Positions 8,946 through 19,602 of a DNA stretch of 41,869 bases are shown in pieces; positions within the stretch are counted from its first letter, which is position 1; each line of letters opens with the position of its first letter. This DNA comes from Phenylobacterium deserti (GTDB lineage Bacteria > Pseudomonadota > Alphaproteobacteria > Caulobacterales > Caulobacteraceae): NCBI GenBank assembly GCA_945859865.1, contig CAMAOY010000005.1, positions 1 to 41,869 of the forward strand, given 5' to 3'. The notes beneath the pieces were generated by a model, which saw only the letters and a program-made list of their open reading frames with translations, was not told the DNA's origin and searched no databases. The position numbers and the translations under genes are program-made.

Positions 8946-9113
8946 ATGGCGAAGCCCGCCTCGATCAAGATCAAGCTGAACTCGACGGCCGACACCGGGT
9001 TCTACTACGTGACCAAGAAGAACGCCCGGACCATGACCGAGAAGCTGGTCCTGAAGAAGTATGACCCCGTCGCGCGAAAGCATGTGGAATTCCGCGAAGG
9101 CAAGATCAAGTAG
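8946..9113 (+). CDS. rpmG: 50S ribosomal protein L33
   Basis: This 55-residue basic protein of the large ribosomal subunit begins [20 protein letters not shown] and contains [15 protein letters not shown] and [19 protein letters not shown], the standard alphaproteobacterial L33. It has no cysteines, so it is the zinc-free (C-minus) form. GAGGA at 8935-8939 is the ribosome site. It appears to be a single-gene unit, with its own promoter and a strong terminator, between the rnr-NUDIX block and the convergent divK-pleD operon. Confidence 0.97.
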   Translation: MAKPASIKIKLNSTADTGFYYVTKKNARTMTEKLVLKKYDPVARKHVEFREGKIK

Positions 9114-9138
9114 GGCTTGGGCCTGGCTGGAGTTCCTG

Positions 9139-9167
9139 CGCCCGGCAAGAGCCGGGCGTTTTCGTTT
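9139..9167 (+). terminator. Rho-independent terminator of rpmG
   Basis: The eight-base stem CGCCCGGC/GCCGGGCG (9139-9146 with 9151-9158) has the loop AAGA and is followed by TTTTCGTTT. It separates rpmG from the convergent pleD, whose stop is 13 bases away. On the minus strand it lacks a T-run. Confidence 0.85.
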
Positions 9168-9179
9168 CGGCCCCGCGCT

Positions 9180-10544
9180 TCAGGCGCGAGGCGTTCGCAC
9201 GACAACCTGGTTCCGGCCCGCCGCCTTGGCTTCGTAAAGGGCCTCGTCGGCCCGGCGCAGGAGCGACTCCGGACGGTCCTCGGTCCCCTCGCTCGCCGAA
9301 ACCCCGAGCGACACGGTCACCGGCATCTCGCGATCCCCCACAAAGAAGACCTCGCCGGCCATGGCGAGGCGGATCCGCTCGGCAATGCGAACCGCGTCGC
9401 TCAGCCGTGTCGCCGGCATGACCACCGCGAATTCCTCACCGCCATAGCGACACGGAAGGTCAACCGCACGGACGCTCGAGGCCAAGCGAACGGCAACCTC
9501 CCGAAGGACCTCGTCACCCTGGCTGTGGCCAAGGGTATCATTGACCCGCTTGAAGTGGTCGATGTCGAGCATGACGACGGAGGTCGGGGGGCCGCCGGCG
9601 GCGCTGCGCTCGAGAAGTAAGTCGAGCTGGCCCATCATGTACCGGCGATTGTTGAGGCCGGTCAGCTGGTCGGTGACGGCCAGTTCCATGGACTGGGCGA
9701 CGGTGTCCCGCAGATGATCTGCATAGCGCTTGCGCCGGATCAGGGTCCGGGCCCGGACGCGCAACTCCAGGGGATCGACGGGCAAGGAGATAAGGTCATT
9801 GACGCCGAGGTCCAGGGCCTTCAGCACCCGCGGCCGATCCTCGAAATCGGCGACAGCCAGGATGGGCACCTGTCGGGAGTGGGCTCCGGCGCGCAGGCCC
9901 GCCACCAGTCTCAGTCCGTCAAAAGCCCCGCTTGAGACATTGATCACGGCCAGATCAATCGGACCCCGCGCCGACATGAGCGCCTGTTCCGGATCGGTCT
10001 CGACGACAGGCCTGTGTTCCGAAGCGAGGTCCTCGGCCAGGGCGGCGGCGACCGCGGGATCGCCATCAGCGACCAGGACCCGCCCGCCGCCGGCGCCGAG
10101 TCGGTTGGCCGGCATGGGGGCCATTCCCATGCGCCGGCCGGTTTCCTCCCGCTCCTGGAGCTCGTCGACCATGACCTTCAGGCGAGTCAGGCTGCGCAGG
10201 CGCGCTAACAGCATGACATCGTCGATGGGCTTGGACAGGAACTCGTCAGCGCCGGCCTCCAGGCCTGCAATTCGGAGATCCTGGCTGTCGTGGGCGGTGA
10301 TCAGGACAACCGGGATGTGTCGAAGCTCGGGATCCGCCTTGAGCGCACGACAGACATCGAGCCCGTCCATGCCCGGCATGACGACGTCCAACAGTATGAT
10401 GTCGGGATGATTGGTTGCAGCCAGGGCCAGAGCCTCTGGACCATCAGCGGCCGTGGCAACCTCATAGTACTCTGACGTCAGTTTTGCCTCTAGGACGCGC
10501 CGACCGCCCTCGGAATCGTCAACCAGGAGGATCCGCGCCGTCAT
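9180..10544 (-). CDS. pleD: PleD: response regulator and diguanylate cyclase
   Basis: PleD makes cyclic di-GMP when phosphorylated. In Caulobacter it accumulates at the stalked pole and drives flagellum loss and stalk growth. The 454-residue product has a receiver domain with phospho-acceptor D53 (LLDVVMPGMDG), a second degenerate receiver-like adaptor (about 155-275), and a GGDEF domain with active site GGEEF at 368-372. The inhibitory I-site RxxD is R359/D362. Length and positions equal those I know for C. crescentus PleD, so allosteric product inhibition and dimer activation are probably conserved. The ATG lies three bases after the divK stop, making a divK-pleD operon. Confidence 0.97.
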   Translation of the reverse strand: MTARILLVDDSEGGRRVLEAKLTSEYYEVATAADGPEALALAATNHPDIILLDVVMPGMDGLDVCRALKADPELRHIPVVLITAHDSQDLRIAGLEAGADEFLSKPIDDVMLLARLRSLTRLKVMVDELQEREETGRRMGMAPMPANRLGAGGGRVLVADGDPAVAAALAEDLASEHRPVVETDPEQALMSARGPIDLAVINVSSGAFDGLRLVAGLRAGAHSRQVPILAVADFEDRPRVLKALDLGVNDLISLPVDPLELRVRARTLIRRKRYADHLRDTVAQSMELAVTDQLTGLNNRRYMMGQLDLLLERSAAGGPPTSVVMLDIDHFKRVNDTLGHSQGDEVLREVAVRLASSVRAVDLPCRYGGEEFAVVMPATRLSDAVRIAERIRLAMAGEVFFVGDREMPVTVSLGVSASEGTEDRPESLLRRADEALYEAKAAGRNQVVVRTPRA

Positions 10545-10547
10545 GGT

Positions 10548-10913
10548 CTAGTCCAAAAGCCTACGAATTGTGTCGAGAAAGCCTGTAACCGAGATCGGCT
10601 TGGATATGTAGGCCTCACAACCACCCTGGCGGATTCGCTCTTCATCGCCCTTCATGGCGAATGCGGTGACCGCGACCACGGGAATACTCGCCAGATCCTC
10701 ATCTTCCTTGAGCCACTTGGTGACTTCAAGCCCCGAGATCTCGGGAAGCTGGATATCCATCAGGATCAAGTCGGGACGGTGCTCCCGGGCAATCGAAAGC
10801 GCCTCCAGACCCTCGCGGGTCTGAAGGGTCTCGTACCCCTGAGAGTCAAGCAAATCATGAAAAAGCTTCATGTTCAGCTCGTTATCCTCGACGATGAGGA
10901 CCTTCTTGGCCAT
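10548..10913 (-). CDS. divK: DivK: single-domain cell-cycle response regulator
   Basis: DivK is an essential polar response regulator in Caulobacter. It is phosphorylated by DivJ and dephosphorylated by PleC, and acts through DivL to lower CckA-CtrA phosphorylation. The 121-residue receiver begins [20 protein letters not shown], has phospho-acceptor D53 in [15 protein letters not shown] in VTAFAMKG and K in YISKPISV. The frame is open upstream, but the ATG at 10913 gives the family start. The C-terminus stops right after RRLLD, a few residues shorter than the Caulobacter protein as I recall it. A CtrA-type box (10988-11002) lies 75 bases upstream, consistent with known CtrA control of divK. 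Confidence 0.97.
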   Translation of the reverse strand: MAKKVLIVEDNELNMKLFHDLLDSQGYETLQTREGLEALSIAREHRPDLILMDIQLPEISGLEVTKWLKEDEDLASIPVVAVTAFAMKGDEERIRQGGCEAYISKPISVTGFLDTIRRLLD

Positions 10914-10987
10914 CAATCCACCGATTTCAACCCGGCTCCCGGAGGGCTCCGGAAGATCTTTGTACGTCATCCTTCTCACGCATATCC

Positions 10988-11002
10988 TTAAGCGCGCGTT
11001 AG
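10988..11002. promoter_or_regulatory. CtrA-type box between divK and the HAD gene
   Basis: TTAA (10988-10991), seven bases, then TTAG (10999-11002) fits the CtrA consensus TTAA-N7-TTAA with one mismatch. It lies 75 bases upstream of divK (minus strand) and only 15 bases before the ATG of the plus-strand HAD gene. Activation of divK by CtrA is known in Caulobacter. Confidence 0.65.
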
Positions 11003-11016
11003 CCGAGCACCAGTTC

Positions 11017-11688
11017 ATGACCTTCACTTCGCCAGACCACCCGCCGCCCGAACTCTCCGCCCTCGGCCTAGCCGGAAACAGGCCCCTCTTGATCGTCGAC
11101 GTGGACGAAGTCCTGGGCCTCTTCATGGAGGGCTTTGCCCGTTACCTCGGCGGCCAGGGCCTGGAGATGCGTTTCGATCGCTTCGCCCTCTTCCAGAACA
11201 TCTATCGCCCGGGCGAAGACACGCACATCGACCTCGAGACCGGCCAGGCGCATTTCCAGGCCTTCTTCCGGGACGCCGTCGCCGACATGCCCGTCGCGGA
11301 CGGCGGCCCGGAGGCCTTGGCCCGGCTTTCGCATCGGGCGGATATCGTGATCCTGACCAATGCACCCGGCCAGGCCCTGGAGGGACGGGCCCGCTGGCTG
11401 AAGCGTCACGGTATGGACTATCCCCTGCTGATCAACAGCGGCCACAAGGGCCCGGTGGCGGCGGCCCTGGCGGCTCAGGCTGTCGGTCCGGCCGTCTTCA
11501 TTGACGACATGATCCCCAACCTGGACTCCGTGGCCGAACACGCCCCGGCAGTGGCCCGTTTCCAGACCGTCGCCGACCCCCGCCTGCGCTCCATGGCGCC
11601 GAGCCGGCCGGATTTTCATCCCCGGATTGATGGCTGGGACGGGCTGGAGGCCGCGATCACTGTCGTCCTGGACGCTACCGTCCGGTGA
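11017..11688 (+). CDS. HAD-superfamily hydrolase
   Basis: This 223-residue protein has the haloacid-dehalogenase-fold motifs in order: motif I DVDEV (nucleophile D28, acid/base D30), motif II LTNAP, a motif III lysine in GHKGP, and motif [11 protein letters not shown] cap-like helical segment lies between motifs I and II. It is probably a phosphatase; the substrate cannot be told. The ATG at 11017 is chosen because homology begins there, though no strong ribosome site precedes it. Its stop overlaps the GTG of the ROK kinase gene (GTGA), so it leads a three-gene coupled unit with the kinase and dinB. Confidence 0.85.
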   Translation: MTFTSPDHPPPELSALGLAGNRPLLIVDVDEVLGLFMEGFARYLGGQGLEMRFDRFALFQNIYRPGEDTHIDLETGQAHFQAFFRDAVADMPVADGGPEALARLSHRADIVILTNAPGQALEGRARWLKRHGMDYPLLINSGHKGPVAAALAAQAVGPAVFIDDMIPNLDSVAEHAPAVARFQTVADPRLRSMAPSRPDFHPRIDGWDGLEAAITVVLDATVR

Positions 11689-12572
11689 TCGCCTTCGGAA
11701 TTGACCTCGGCGGCACCAAGATCGAAGCGGCGGCCCTGTACCCCGACGGGACCTTCGCCGCCCGGGTACGACGGCAAACGCCCGCGGACTATCCCTCGGC
11801 GCTCGAGGCCATCGCCAGCGTCCTGGAGGAAGCCGAGCAACAGGCGGGTGCCCGGGCAGTAAGGCTCGGGGTGGGCGGCCCAGGCTCCGTGAACCCGCAC
11901 ACCGGACGCATGCGCAACGCCAACTCGACGTGGCTGAACGGCCGCACCTTTCCCGAAGACCTCGCCCGCCGCCTCGGACGCCCCGTCCGATACGTCAATG
12001 ACGCTGACTGTTTGGCCGTCTCGGAAGCGCGGGACGGGGCGGCGGCCGGGCGGGACCCCGTCTTCGCGGTCATACTCGGGACCGGGGTCGGCGGTGGGCT
12101 CGTCATGGATGGCCGACTGGTGTCCGGCGCCAACGGGATTGCGGGGGAATGGGGGCATGGCCCCCTGCCCGCCCCGACTCCTGAGGAAACGCCTGGCCCC
12201 GATTGCTGGTGTGGCCGGCAGGGCTGCCTAGAGACCTGGCTCTCAGGCCCCGCCCTGGCCAGGCACGACGGACGCGGCCTGACCGCCGAGGCCATCGCCG
12301 CCCGGGCGACCGAGGCCGACCCCCACGCCCGGGACAGCCTCTCCCGCCATGCCGAGCGCCTCGCCCGGGGCCTGGCTTCGGTGGTGAACCTGCTCGATCC
12401 CGGCGCCATTGTCCTGGGCGGAGGCCTTGGGGGAATGCCTGGGCTGGCGGAAGGACTTGCCGATCGCATCCGGCCTCATGTCTTCAGTGATGACTGGCGG
12501 TGCGAGATCCTGCGGCCCCGCTTCGGCGACTCCTCGGGGGTGCGCGGCGCGGCCTGGCTCTGGGACCAGTGA
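11685..12572 (+). CDS. ROK-family sugar kinase (fructokinase/Mak-like)
   Basis: This 295-residue ATP-dependent hexose kinase has the N-terminal phosphate loop GIDLGGTKIE, the catalytic D106 in VNDAD, and the ROK zinc site formed by H158 (EWGHG) and C174, C176, C181 (CWCGRQGCLE). GTGVGGGLV is the second ATP-site motif and VLGGGLGG closes the fold. The pattern is closest to fructokinase (Mak) or N-acetylglucosamine kinase; fructose is my first guess. It starts with GTG overlapping the HAD stop, and its own stop overlaps the GTG of dinB, so all three are coupled. A link with an upstream sugar-phosphate phosphatase is possible but not shown. Confidence 0.9.
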   Translation: MIAFGIDLGGTKIEAAALYPDGTFAARVRRQTPADYPSALEAIASVLEEAEQQAGARAVRLGVGGPGSVNPHTGRMRNANSTWLNGRTFPEDLARRLGRPVRYVNDADCLAVSEARDGAAAGRDPVFAVILGTGVGGGLVMDGRLVSGANGIAGEWGHGPLPAPTPEETPGPDCWCGRQGCLETWLSGPALARHDGRGLTAEAIAARATEADPHARDSLSRHAERLARGLASVVNLLDPGAIVLGGGLGGMPGLAEGLADRIRPHVFSDDWRCEILRPRFGDSSGVRGAAWLWDQ

Positions 12573-13843
12573 GGGCGCTCTGCCGCGACTGCCTGTCCCC
12601 GGGTCCGTCCGTGGCGCGCTGCGCGGTCTGTGGTTCGCCCAGGATGCTTCGGCATGCTGAACTTGGAGACCTGTCGATCGCACATATCGACTGCGACGCC
12701 TTCTACGCCTCGGTGGAAAAGCGTGACCGACCAGAACTCCGCGACCAGCCGGTGATCGTGGGCGGCGGGCGGCGGGGGGTCGTGACGACCTGCTGCTACA
12801 TCGCCCGGACCTTTGGCGTCCGTTCGGCCATGCCCATGTTCAAGGCCCTCGCTGCCTGCCCCCGGGCTGTGGTCCTGCCACCCGATTTCCCAAAATACCG
12901 GGCGGAAAGCCGCCGGCTGATGGGCATGATGCGCGACCTGACGCCCCTTGTTCAGCCCTTGTCGCTGGATGAGGCCTGGCTCGACCTGTCCGGGACCGAA
13001 CGGCTCCACAGCGCTCAGCCCGCCCTGACCCTGGCGCGGCTCCAGTCGCGGATCGAGGCGGAGACCGGATTGACCGTCTCGGTAGGCCTGGCCCCCAACA
13101 AGTTCCTCGCCAAGATCGCCTCGGACCTCGACAAGCCGCGGGGCTTTTCGGTGATTGGTGCCGTCGAGGCCGAAACCTTCCTGGCAGTGAGGTCGGTCCG
13201 TCTCCTGCCCGGCGTGGGTCCGGTGATGGCGCGGGGCCTTGAACGGGCGGGCTTCGAGCGGATCGGCCAGATCGCCCGAGCCGAGCCGAAGGCACTGGCG
13301 GCCCGCTTTGGCGATTTCGGCCTGCGCCTTCACGCCATGGCCCATGGCCGCGACTCCCGGGGCGTCGACCCGGGCCAGGTGCGCAAATCCATCAGCGCAG
13401 AGACCACATTCGAGGCTGACCTCCGCGATCCGGTGGATCTCGACGGCCAGCTGGTGCACCTGGCCGAGAGGGTGGCCAGGCAGGCCCGGGCCGCGGGGCA
13501 AGCCGGCAAGGTCGCCACCCTTAAGCTAAAGGACCCCGAATTCCGCATACTGACCCGGCGCCGGACCCTGGTGTCCCCGACCCAGACCGCGCGGACCCTG
13601 ATTGCCGCCGCCCGGGATCTCCTCGCCTCGGAACTGGCGTCCGGACCCCCACGCAGGGCGTTTCGGCTGATCGGCGTGGGCCTTTCCGACCTTTCCACGC
13701 CCAAGGATGCAGGCAGCGACCTCTTTGGCGAGGACGATGCACGATCCCTGGCTGCGGAACGGGCCGCGGACTCGATCCGGGCGCGATTCGGGCCGGCGAT
13801 CCTGAACCCGGCCCGAAGTCTGGAACGCAAGCCGCGACCCTAG
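12569..13843 (+). CDS. dinB: DNA polymerase IV (DinB) with N-terminal zinc ribbon
   Basis: This Y-family translesion polymerase extends mismatched or lesion-containing ends. I choose GTG 12569 because it overlaps the ROK stop (GTGA); the open frame runs further back inside that gene. The 424-residue product opens with four cysteines (C5, C8, C18, C21; CRDC and CAVC), a likely zinc ribbon absent from E. coli Pol IV. The palm follows: metal ligand D41 in HIDCDAFYASVE with the aromatic steric gate, and D134-E135 in LSLDEAWLDL. Little-finger sequences continue to about residue 370. SDLFGED near the C-terminus resembles a sliding-clamp-binding motif. No LexA box was seen upstream. Confidence 0.93.
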   Translation: MRALCRDCLSPGPSVARCAVCGSPRMLRHAELGDLSIAHIDCDAFYASVEKRDRPELRDQPVIVGGGRRGVVTTCCYIARTFGVRSAMPMFKALAACPRAVVLPPDFPKYRAESRRLMGMMRDLTPLVQPLSLDEAWLDLSGTERLHSAQPALTLARLQSRIEAETGLTVSVGLAPNKFLAKIASDLDKPRGFSVIGAVEAETFLAVRSVRLLPGVGPVMARGLERAGFERIGQIARAEPKALAARFGDFGLRLHAMAHGRDSRGVDPGQVRKSISAETTFEADLRDPVDLDGQLVHLAERVARQARAAGQAGKVATLKLKDPEFRILTRRRTLVSPTQTARTLIAAARDLLASELASGPPRRAFRLIGVGLSDLSTPKDAGSDLFGEDDARSLAAERAADSIRARFGPAILNPARSLERKPRP

Positions 13844-14012
13844 AAGGATCGCCCGGCGCAGGTCTATCGGTCGAGGGAAGTGTGGAAAACTGAGGCGCCA
13901 GGTCCGCGAGCTGCGCGGCGGTGGCGCTATGCCCCTTTCATTCCTGAAGCGTTCGCATATCTAATCGAACTCTGAGGGGCGCCGTCGGGCGGCGTCCGAG
14001 GAGTGGATCTGG

Positions 14013-14342
14013 ATGGCCGAACGCAAGCAGGGGGATCAAGGGACGGGCGATCGCTCTGCGGTGATCACCCAGACCAAGACCCGCACCCAGCGGCCGTCAA
14101 TGTACCGGGTGCTGATCCTGAACGACGACTACACGCCTATGGAGTTCGTGGTCTACGTTCTGGAGCAGTATTTCCACAAGTCGCGGGAGGAGGCCACGCA
14201 GATCATGCTGCACGTCCACCAGACGGGCGTCGGGATTTGCGGGGTCTACACCTACGAAGTTGCAGAAACCAAGGTGGCGCAGGTGATCGACACCGCGCGC
14301 CGCCATCAGCACCCCCTCCAGTGCACAATGGAAAAGGACTAG
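14013..14342 (+). CDS. clpS: ATP-dependent Clp protease adaptor ClpS
   Basis: ClpS delivers N-end-rule substrates to ClpAP. The 109-residue protein has a flexible N-terminal tail followed by the ClpS core: [20 protein letters not shown], the [19 protein letters not shown] segment and the C-terminal helix. The [10 protein letters not shown] stretch builds the pocket that holds the bulky N-terminal residue. GAGGAG at 13998-14003 supports the ATG. clpA starts six bases after its stop, so adaptor and unfoldase are made together. The 169-base region after dinB holds no gene and must contain the clpS promoter, but no clear -35/-10 pair is visible. Confidence 0.96.
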   Translation: MAERKQGDQGTGDRSAVITQTKTRTQRPSMYRVLILNDDYTPMEFVVYVLEQYFHKSREEATQIMLHVHQTGVGICGVYTYEVAETKVAQVIDTARRHQHPLQCTMEKD

Positions 14343-14347
14343 CGACC

Positions 14348-16675
<2,328 letters not shown>

Positions 16676-16693
16676 TCCGCCCGCGGGTGCCGG

Positions 16694-17131
16694 TCAGCTG
16701 ATCTTCGCAGCGATCAAGCGGGCGAGCTCGGCGAGCTCGTCCGGGTTGGCCATGCCGCCGGCCGCATGACGACCCAAGGGCGCGGCCTCCCACCTGGGGA
16801 TGATATGGAAGTGCAGGTGGTAGACGGTCTGCCCTGCTGGGCCACCGTTGAACTGGGTGACGACCAGGCCATCCGGGGAGAGGGCCGCGCGAACCGCCTG
16901 GGCCACGCGCTGCACCGTCAGGATCAGGGGTGCCAGCCGGGCGGGATCCTCGTCCAGCAGGTTGCGGGCTTCGGAATGCTTGGGGATGACCAGGGTGTGG
17001 CCCCGGCTCTGGGGGAAGACGTCCATGAAGGCGAAGGCGTGCTCGTCCTCGAACACCCGGGCGCAGGGCGCCTCGCCCCGCAGGATCTTCGCGAAGATGT
17101 TGCCGGGATCATAGGCACCCTCGAGGCTCAT
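16694..17131 (-). CDS. HIT-family protein (histidine triad nucleotide hydrolase)
   Basis: HIT proteins hydrolyse purine nucleotide phosphoramidates or dinucleotides. The 145-residue product has the triad H105-L-H107-F-H109 in VYHLHFHIIPR, plus the N-terminal FAKILRGEAPCARVFEDE and FPQSRGHTLVIPK. The ATG at 17131 is supported by AGGGGAGA just upstream on the minus strand; a much longer open frame upstream is a shadow. It is the last gene of a minus-strand series with the FemAB-like gene 44 bases upstream. It converges on clpA with 18 bases between stops, and no terminator is visible there. Confidence 0.92.
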   Translation of the reverse strand: MSLEGAYDPGNIFAKILRGEAPCARVFEDEHAFAFMDVFPQSRGHTLVIPKHSEARNLLDEDPARLAPLILTVQRVAQAVRAALSPDGLVVTQFNGGPAGQTVYHLHFHIIPRWEAAPLGRHAAGGMANPDELAELARLIAAKIS

Positions 17132-17175
17132 GTCGGTCTCCCCTGTCTGACGGCCGCTGGATAGCACGGACGCGG

Positions 17176-18345
17176 TCAGGCGTCTCCCGACTGGCGGAAG
17201 GGGGAATAGGCCTCGGAGAGCCATTCCATCTCTTCCTCCACGGCCTGCATCTCCCGCCGAAGATAGTCCTCGACGGGGCCGCGCAGGGCGGGGTCGGCGA
17301 TGAAGTGGGCCGAGTGCACCGGCGCCGGCAGGTAGCCCCTGGCAATCTTGTGCTGCCCCTGGGCGCCGGCCTCGACCCGGGCCAGGCCCCGGCCGATCGC
17401 CCACTCGATGGCCTGGTAATAGCAGAGCTCGAAATGCAGGAAGGGCACGTCCTCGACGCAGCCCCAGTTGCGGCCGAAGAGGCAGTCGCCGCCGATGAGG
17501 TTCAGGGCGCCGGCGATCCACCGGCCGTCTCGCCGGGCCATGATCAGAAGCACACGATCGGCCATCCGCTCACTCAGGAGGGAAAAGAAGAGGCGGTTGA
17601 GATAGGGCCGGCCCCACTTCCGCGATCCCGTGTCCACGTAGAACCGATAGAAGGCGTCCCAGTGTTCCTCGGTCAGGTCCCCGCCCGTCAGGCAGAGGAT
17701 CTCCAGCCCTTCAACCGCGTCGCGCCGCTCCCTCCGGATGGTCTTGCGCCGGCCCGACGACAGGTCGGCGAGGAAGTCATCGAAGGTCGCATAGCCGCGG
17801 TTGAGCCAATGGTACTGCTGGCCCTCGCGCAGGGCCAAGCCCGCCTCGCCCATCCAGCTCCACTCGTCGCGGTTTGGAAAGTTCACGTGCAGGCCTGAGG
17901 CGCCGAACCGCTCGCAGACAGTCAGGGCACCGCCCAGGAGCGCCTTCCGGCCAAGGTCGGGGTCCACACCCGGGCGAACCAGCAGGCGCGGTCCCGTGGC
18001 GGGCGTGAAGGGGGCCGCGGACAAGAGCTTTGGATAATACCGGCCTCCAGCCCGCTCGTAGGCGTCGGCCCAGGCCTGATCAAAGATGTATTCCCCCTGG
18101 CTGTGGCTCTTGAGGTAGAGGGGCATGACGGCCGCAACCCGCCCGGCTTCGTCCTCGACGGCCAGGTGCTGTGGTCCCCAACCCTGGGATTCGACAGCGC
18201 AACCCGCTTCCTCAACGCAGTCGAGAAAATCGAAGCAGATGAAGGGGTTGAAAGGTTGGTCTTCGCGCATGGCACAGGCGTCCCAGTCCGCCCTGCCGAT
18301 CTCGGAGATGCGGCGGCTGATGCGCACCGCGGGCTTCAGGATCAC
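17176..18345 (-). CDS. FemAB-like acyltransferase (PF04339/DUF482, GNAT-related)
   Basis: This 389-residue protein resembles the proteobacterial family once called DUF482, with a double GNAT-like fold similar to FemX/FemAB aminoacyl transferases. Recognisable stretches are NPFICFDFLDCVEEAG near the N-terminus, LSSGRRKTIRRERR in the middle and GALNLIG, RNWGCVEDVPFLHFELCYY and GAQGQHKIARGYLP in the C-terminal half. The true substrate of the family is not settled as far as I know. I choose GTG 18345, which overlaps the GDPD stop (GTGA); an ATG at 18378 would need a larger overlap. It is coupled to the upstream phosphodiesterase. Confidence 0.85.
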   Translation of the reverse strand: MILKPAVRISRRISEIGRADWDACAMREDQPFNPFICFDFLDCVEEAGCAVESQGWGPQHLAVEDEAGRVAAVMPLYLKSHSQGEYIFDQAWADAYERAGGRYYPKLLSAAPFTPATGPRLLVRPGVDPDLGRKALLGGALTVCERFGASGLHVNFPNRDEWSWMGEAGLALREGQQYHWLNRGYATFDDFLADLSSGRRKTIRRERRDAVEGLEILCLTGGDLTEEHWDAFYRFYVDTGSRKWGRPYLNRLFFSLLSERMADRVLLIMARRDGRWIAGALNLIGGDCLFGRNWGCVEDVPFLHFELCYYQAIEWAIGRGLARVEAGAQGQHKIARGYLPAPVHSAHFIADPALRGPVEDYLRREMQAVEEEMEWLSEAYSPFRQSGDA

Positions 18346-19091
18346 GCCCGGAAACCCTCGAAGATGATGTTGTCGCAATGGGGCCGTGCTGCCTCGGCCT
18401 GTTCGGGGGTGCGCGCCGTCCAGCCGACGATGGGCATTCCCGCCATTCGGTGCGCCGCCACCTCGGCCAGGGCGACAGTGTCCAGGCTCATGGCCAGGAA
18501 GTGCGGCCGGGCGATGGAGACGTGTTCCAGCCGTGCGAAGGCCTTGCGCTGCTCGGGCGAGATGTGGCTGGCCTCGTCATTCCAGCGATAGCTGTCCAGG
18601 CCCCGCAGGACCCCCGGGAACCGGTCGGCGAACCAGGCGTGGCTGTAGGGGTTGAAGCCGATGACGCAGGTGGGCCCGGCATGGTCGATGAGAATCTCGT
18701 GGACCCTCTGCTCGAGGGGGCCGACCTCACCGAAGGGGGTCTTGAGCTCCACGTGCACCATGGCCCGATGACCGATGACCGCCATGGCCTCCAGCAGGGT
18801 CGGTATGGTCTCGTCCGTGCCCTTGAGGGACATCTGCCCCAGGTCCGCTGCGGTATGGTCGCGAACCCGGCCCTCCTGTCCCGTCATCCGCCCGAGGGTG
18901 GCGTCATGGAAGACGACCGCCTCGCCGTCCGCCGTGAGGTGAACGTCAAGCTCAATGCCATAGCCCGCCTGGCAGGCGGCGTGGAAGGCGGCGAGGGAAT
19001 TCTCCGGTGCTCCATCCGGGCTCCAGAACCCGCGATGGGCGATGGCGGGCTGGAACAGGAGGTCCCAGGCCTCTCCGAACTGCGCCTTCAT
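18342..19091 (-). CDS. Glycerophosphodiester phosphodiesterase family protein
   Basis: GDPD enzymes hydrolyse glycerophosphodiesters to glycerol 3-phosphate and an alcohol. The 249-residue product has the catalytic and metal residues: H19 in AHRG, E47 and D49 in ELDVHLTADGE, and H62 in FHDATLGRMT. Later barrel strands are seen in VHVELKTP and GWTART. There is no signal peptide, so it is probably cytoplasmic. The ATG overlaps the RidA stop (ATGA), and its stop overlaps the FemAB-like GTG, so three genes are coupled in a row. Confidence 0.92.
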   Translation of the reverse strand: MKAQFGEAWDLLFQPAIAHRGFWSPDGAPENSLAAFHAACQAGYGIELDVHLTADGEAVVFHDATLGRMTGQEGRVRDHTAADLGQMSLKGTDETIPTLLEAMAVIGHRAMVHVELKTPFGEVGPLEQRVHEILIDHAGPTCVIGFNPYSHAWFADRFPGVLRGLDSYRWNDEASHISPEQRKAFARLEHVSIARPHFLAMSLDTVALAEVAAHRMAGMPIVGWTARTPEQAEAARPHCDNIIFEGFRA

Positions 19092-19549
19092 CTAACCTCC
19101 ACCACCGCGTCGACCTCGACCGCGAAGTTCAGCGGCAGGCGATAGACGCCCACCGCCGACCGGGCATGACGCCCAGCGTCCCCGAAGGCCAGGACCATCA
19201 GGTCCGAAGCGCCGTTCACGACCTTCGGGATATCGAAAAAGTCCGGCCCGGCCTGGACGAAGCCCCCCAGCTTGATCACCCGTATCACCCGGTCGAGGTC
19301 ACCGTTGCAGGCAGCCTTCATCTGGGCGAGCAGGTTGATCCCGCAGAGCCGGGCGGCGCCCTGAGCGGCCTCCAGGTCGACGTCTGCGCCGACCACGCCC
19401 TTCACCCCTCCCGAGGCGTCCAGGGAGACCTGGCCTGAGATATGGACCAGGGAACCGCTCCGGACGAAGGGCACATAGTTGGCGACGGGCGCGACTGGGA
19501 CCGGAAGGGTGACGCCGGCGGCGGCAAGGCGGGATTCAACTTCAGACAT
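19088..19549 (-). CDS. RidA-family protein (YjgF/YER057c/UK114)
   Basis: RidA proteins remove reactive enamine/imine intermediates made by pyridoxal-phosphate enzymes. This 153-residue member is longer than the roughly 130-residue RidA archetype and belongs to the subgroup with SGSLVHISGQVSLDASGGVKG and the C-terminal ARSAVGVYRLPLNFAVEVDA. The arginine in HARSAVG corresponds to the carboxylate-binding residue of active RidA. It starts 53 bases after the DUF3617 gene on the same strand and overlaps the GDPD gene by four bases. Confidence 0.9.
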   Translation of the reverse strand: MSEVESRLAAAGVTLPVPVAPVANYVPFVRSGSLVHISGQVSLDASGGVKGVVGADVDLEAAQGAARLCGINLLAQMKAACNGDLDRVIRVIKLGGFVQAGPDFFDIPKVVNGASDLMVLAFGDAGRHARSAVGVYRLPLNFAVEVDAVVEVR

Positions 19550-19602
19550 GGTTCGAGACTATCCTCTGGGAAGGGCGCCGGACAGGGCCAACCTGATCAA
19601 AT

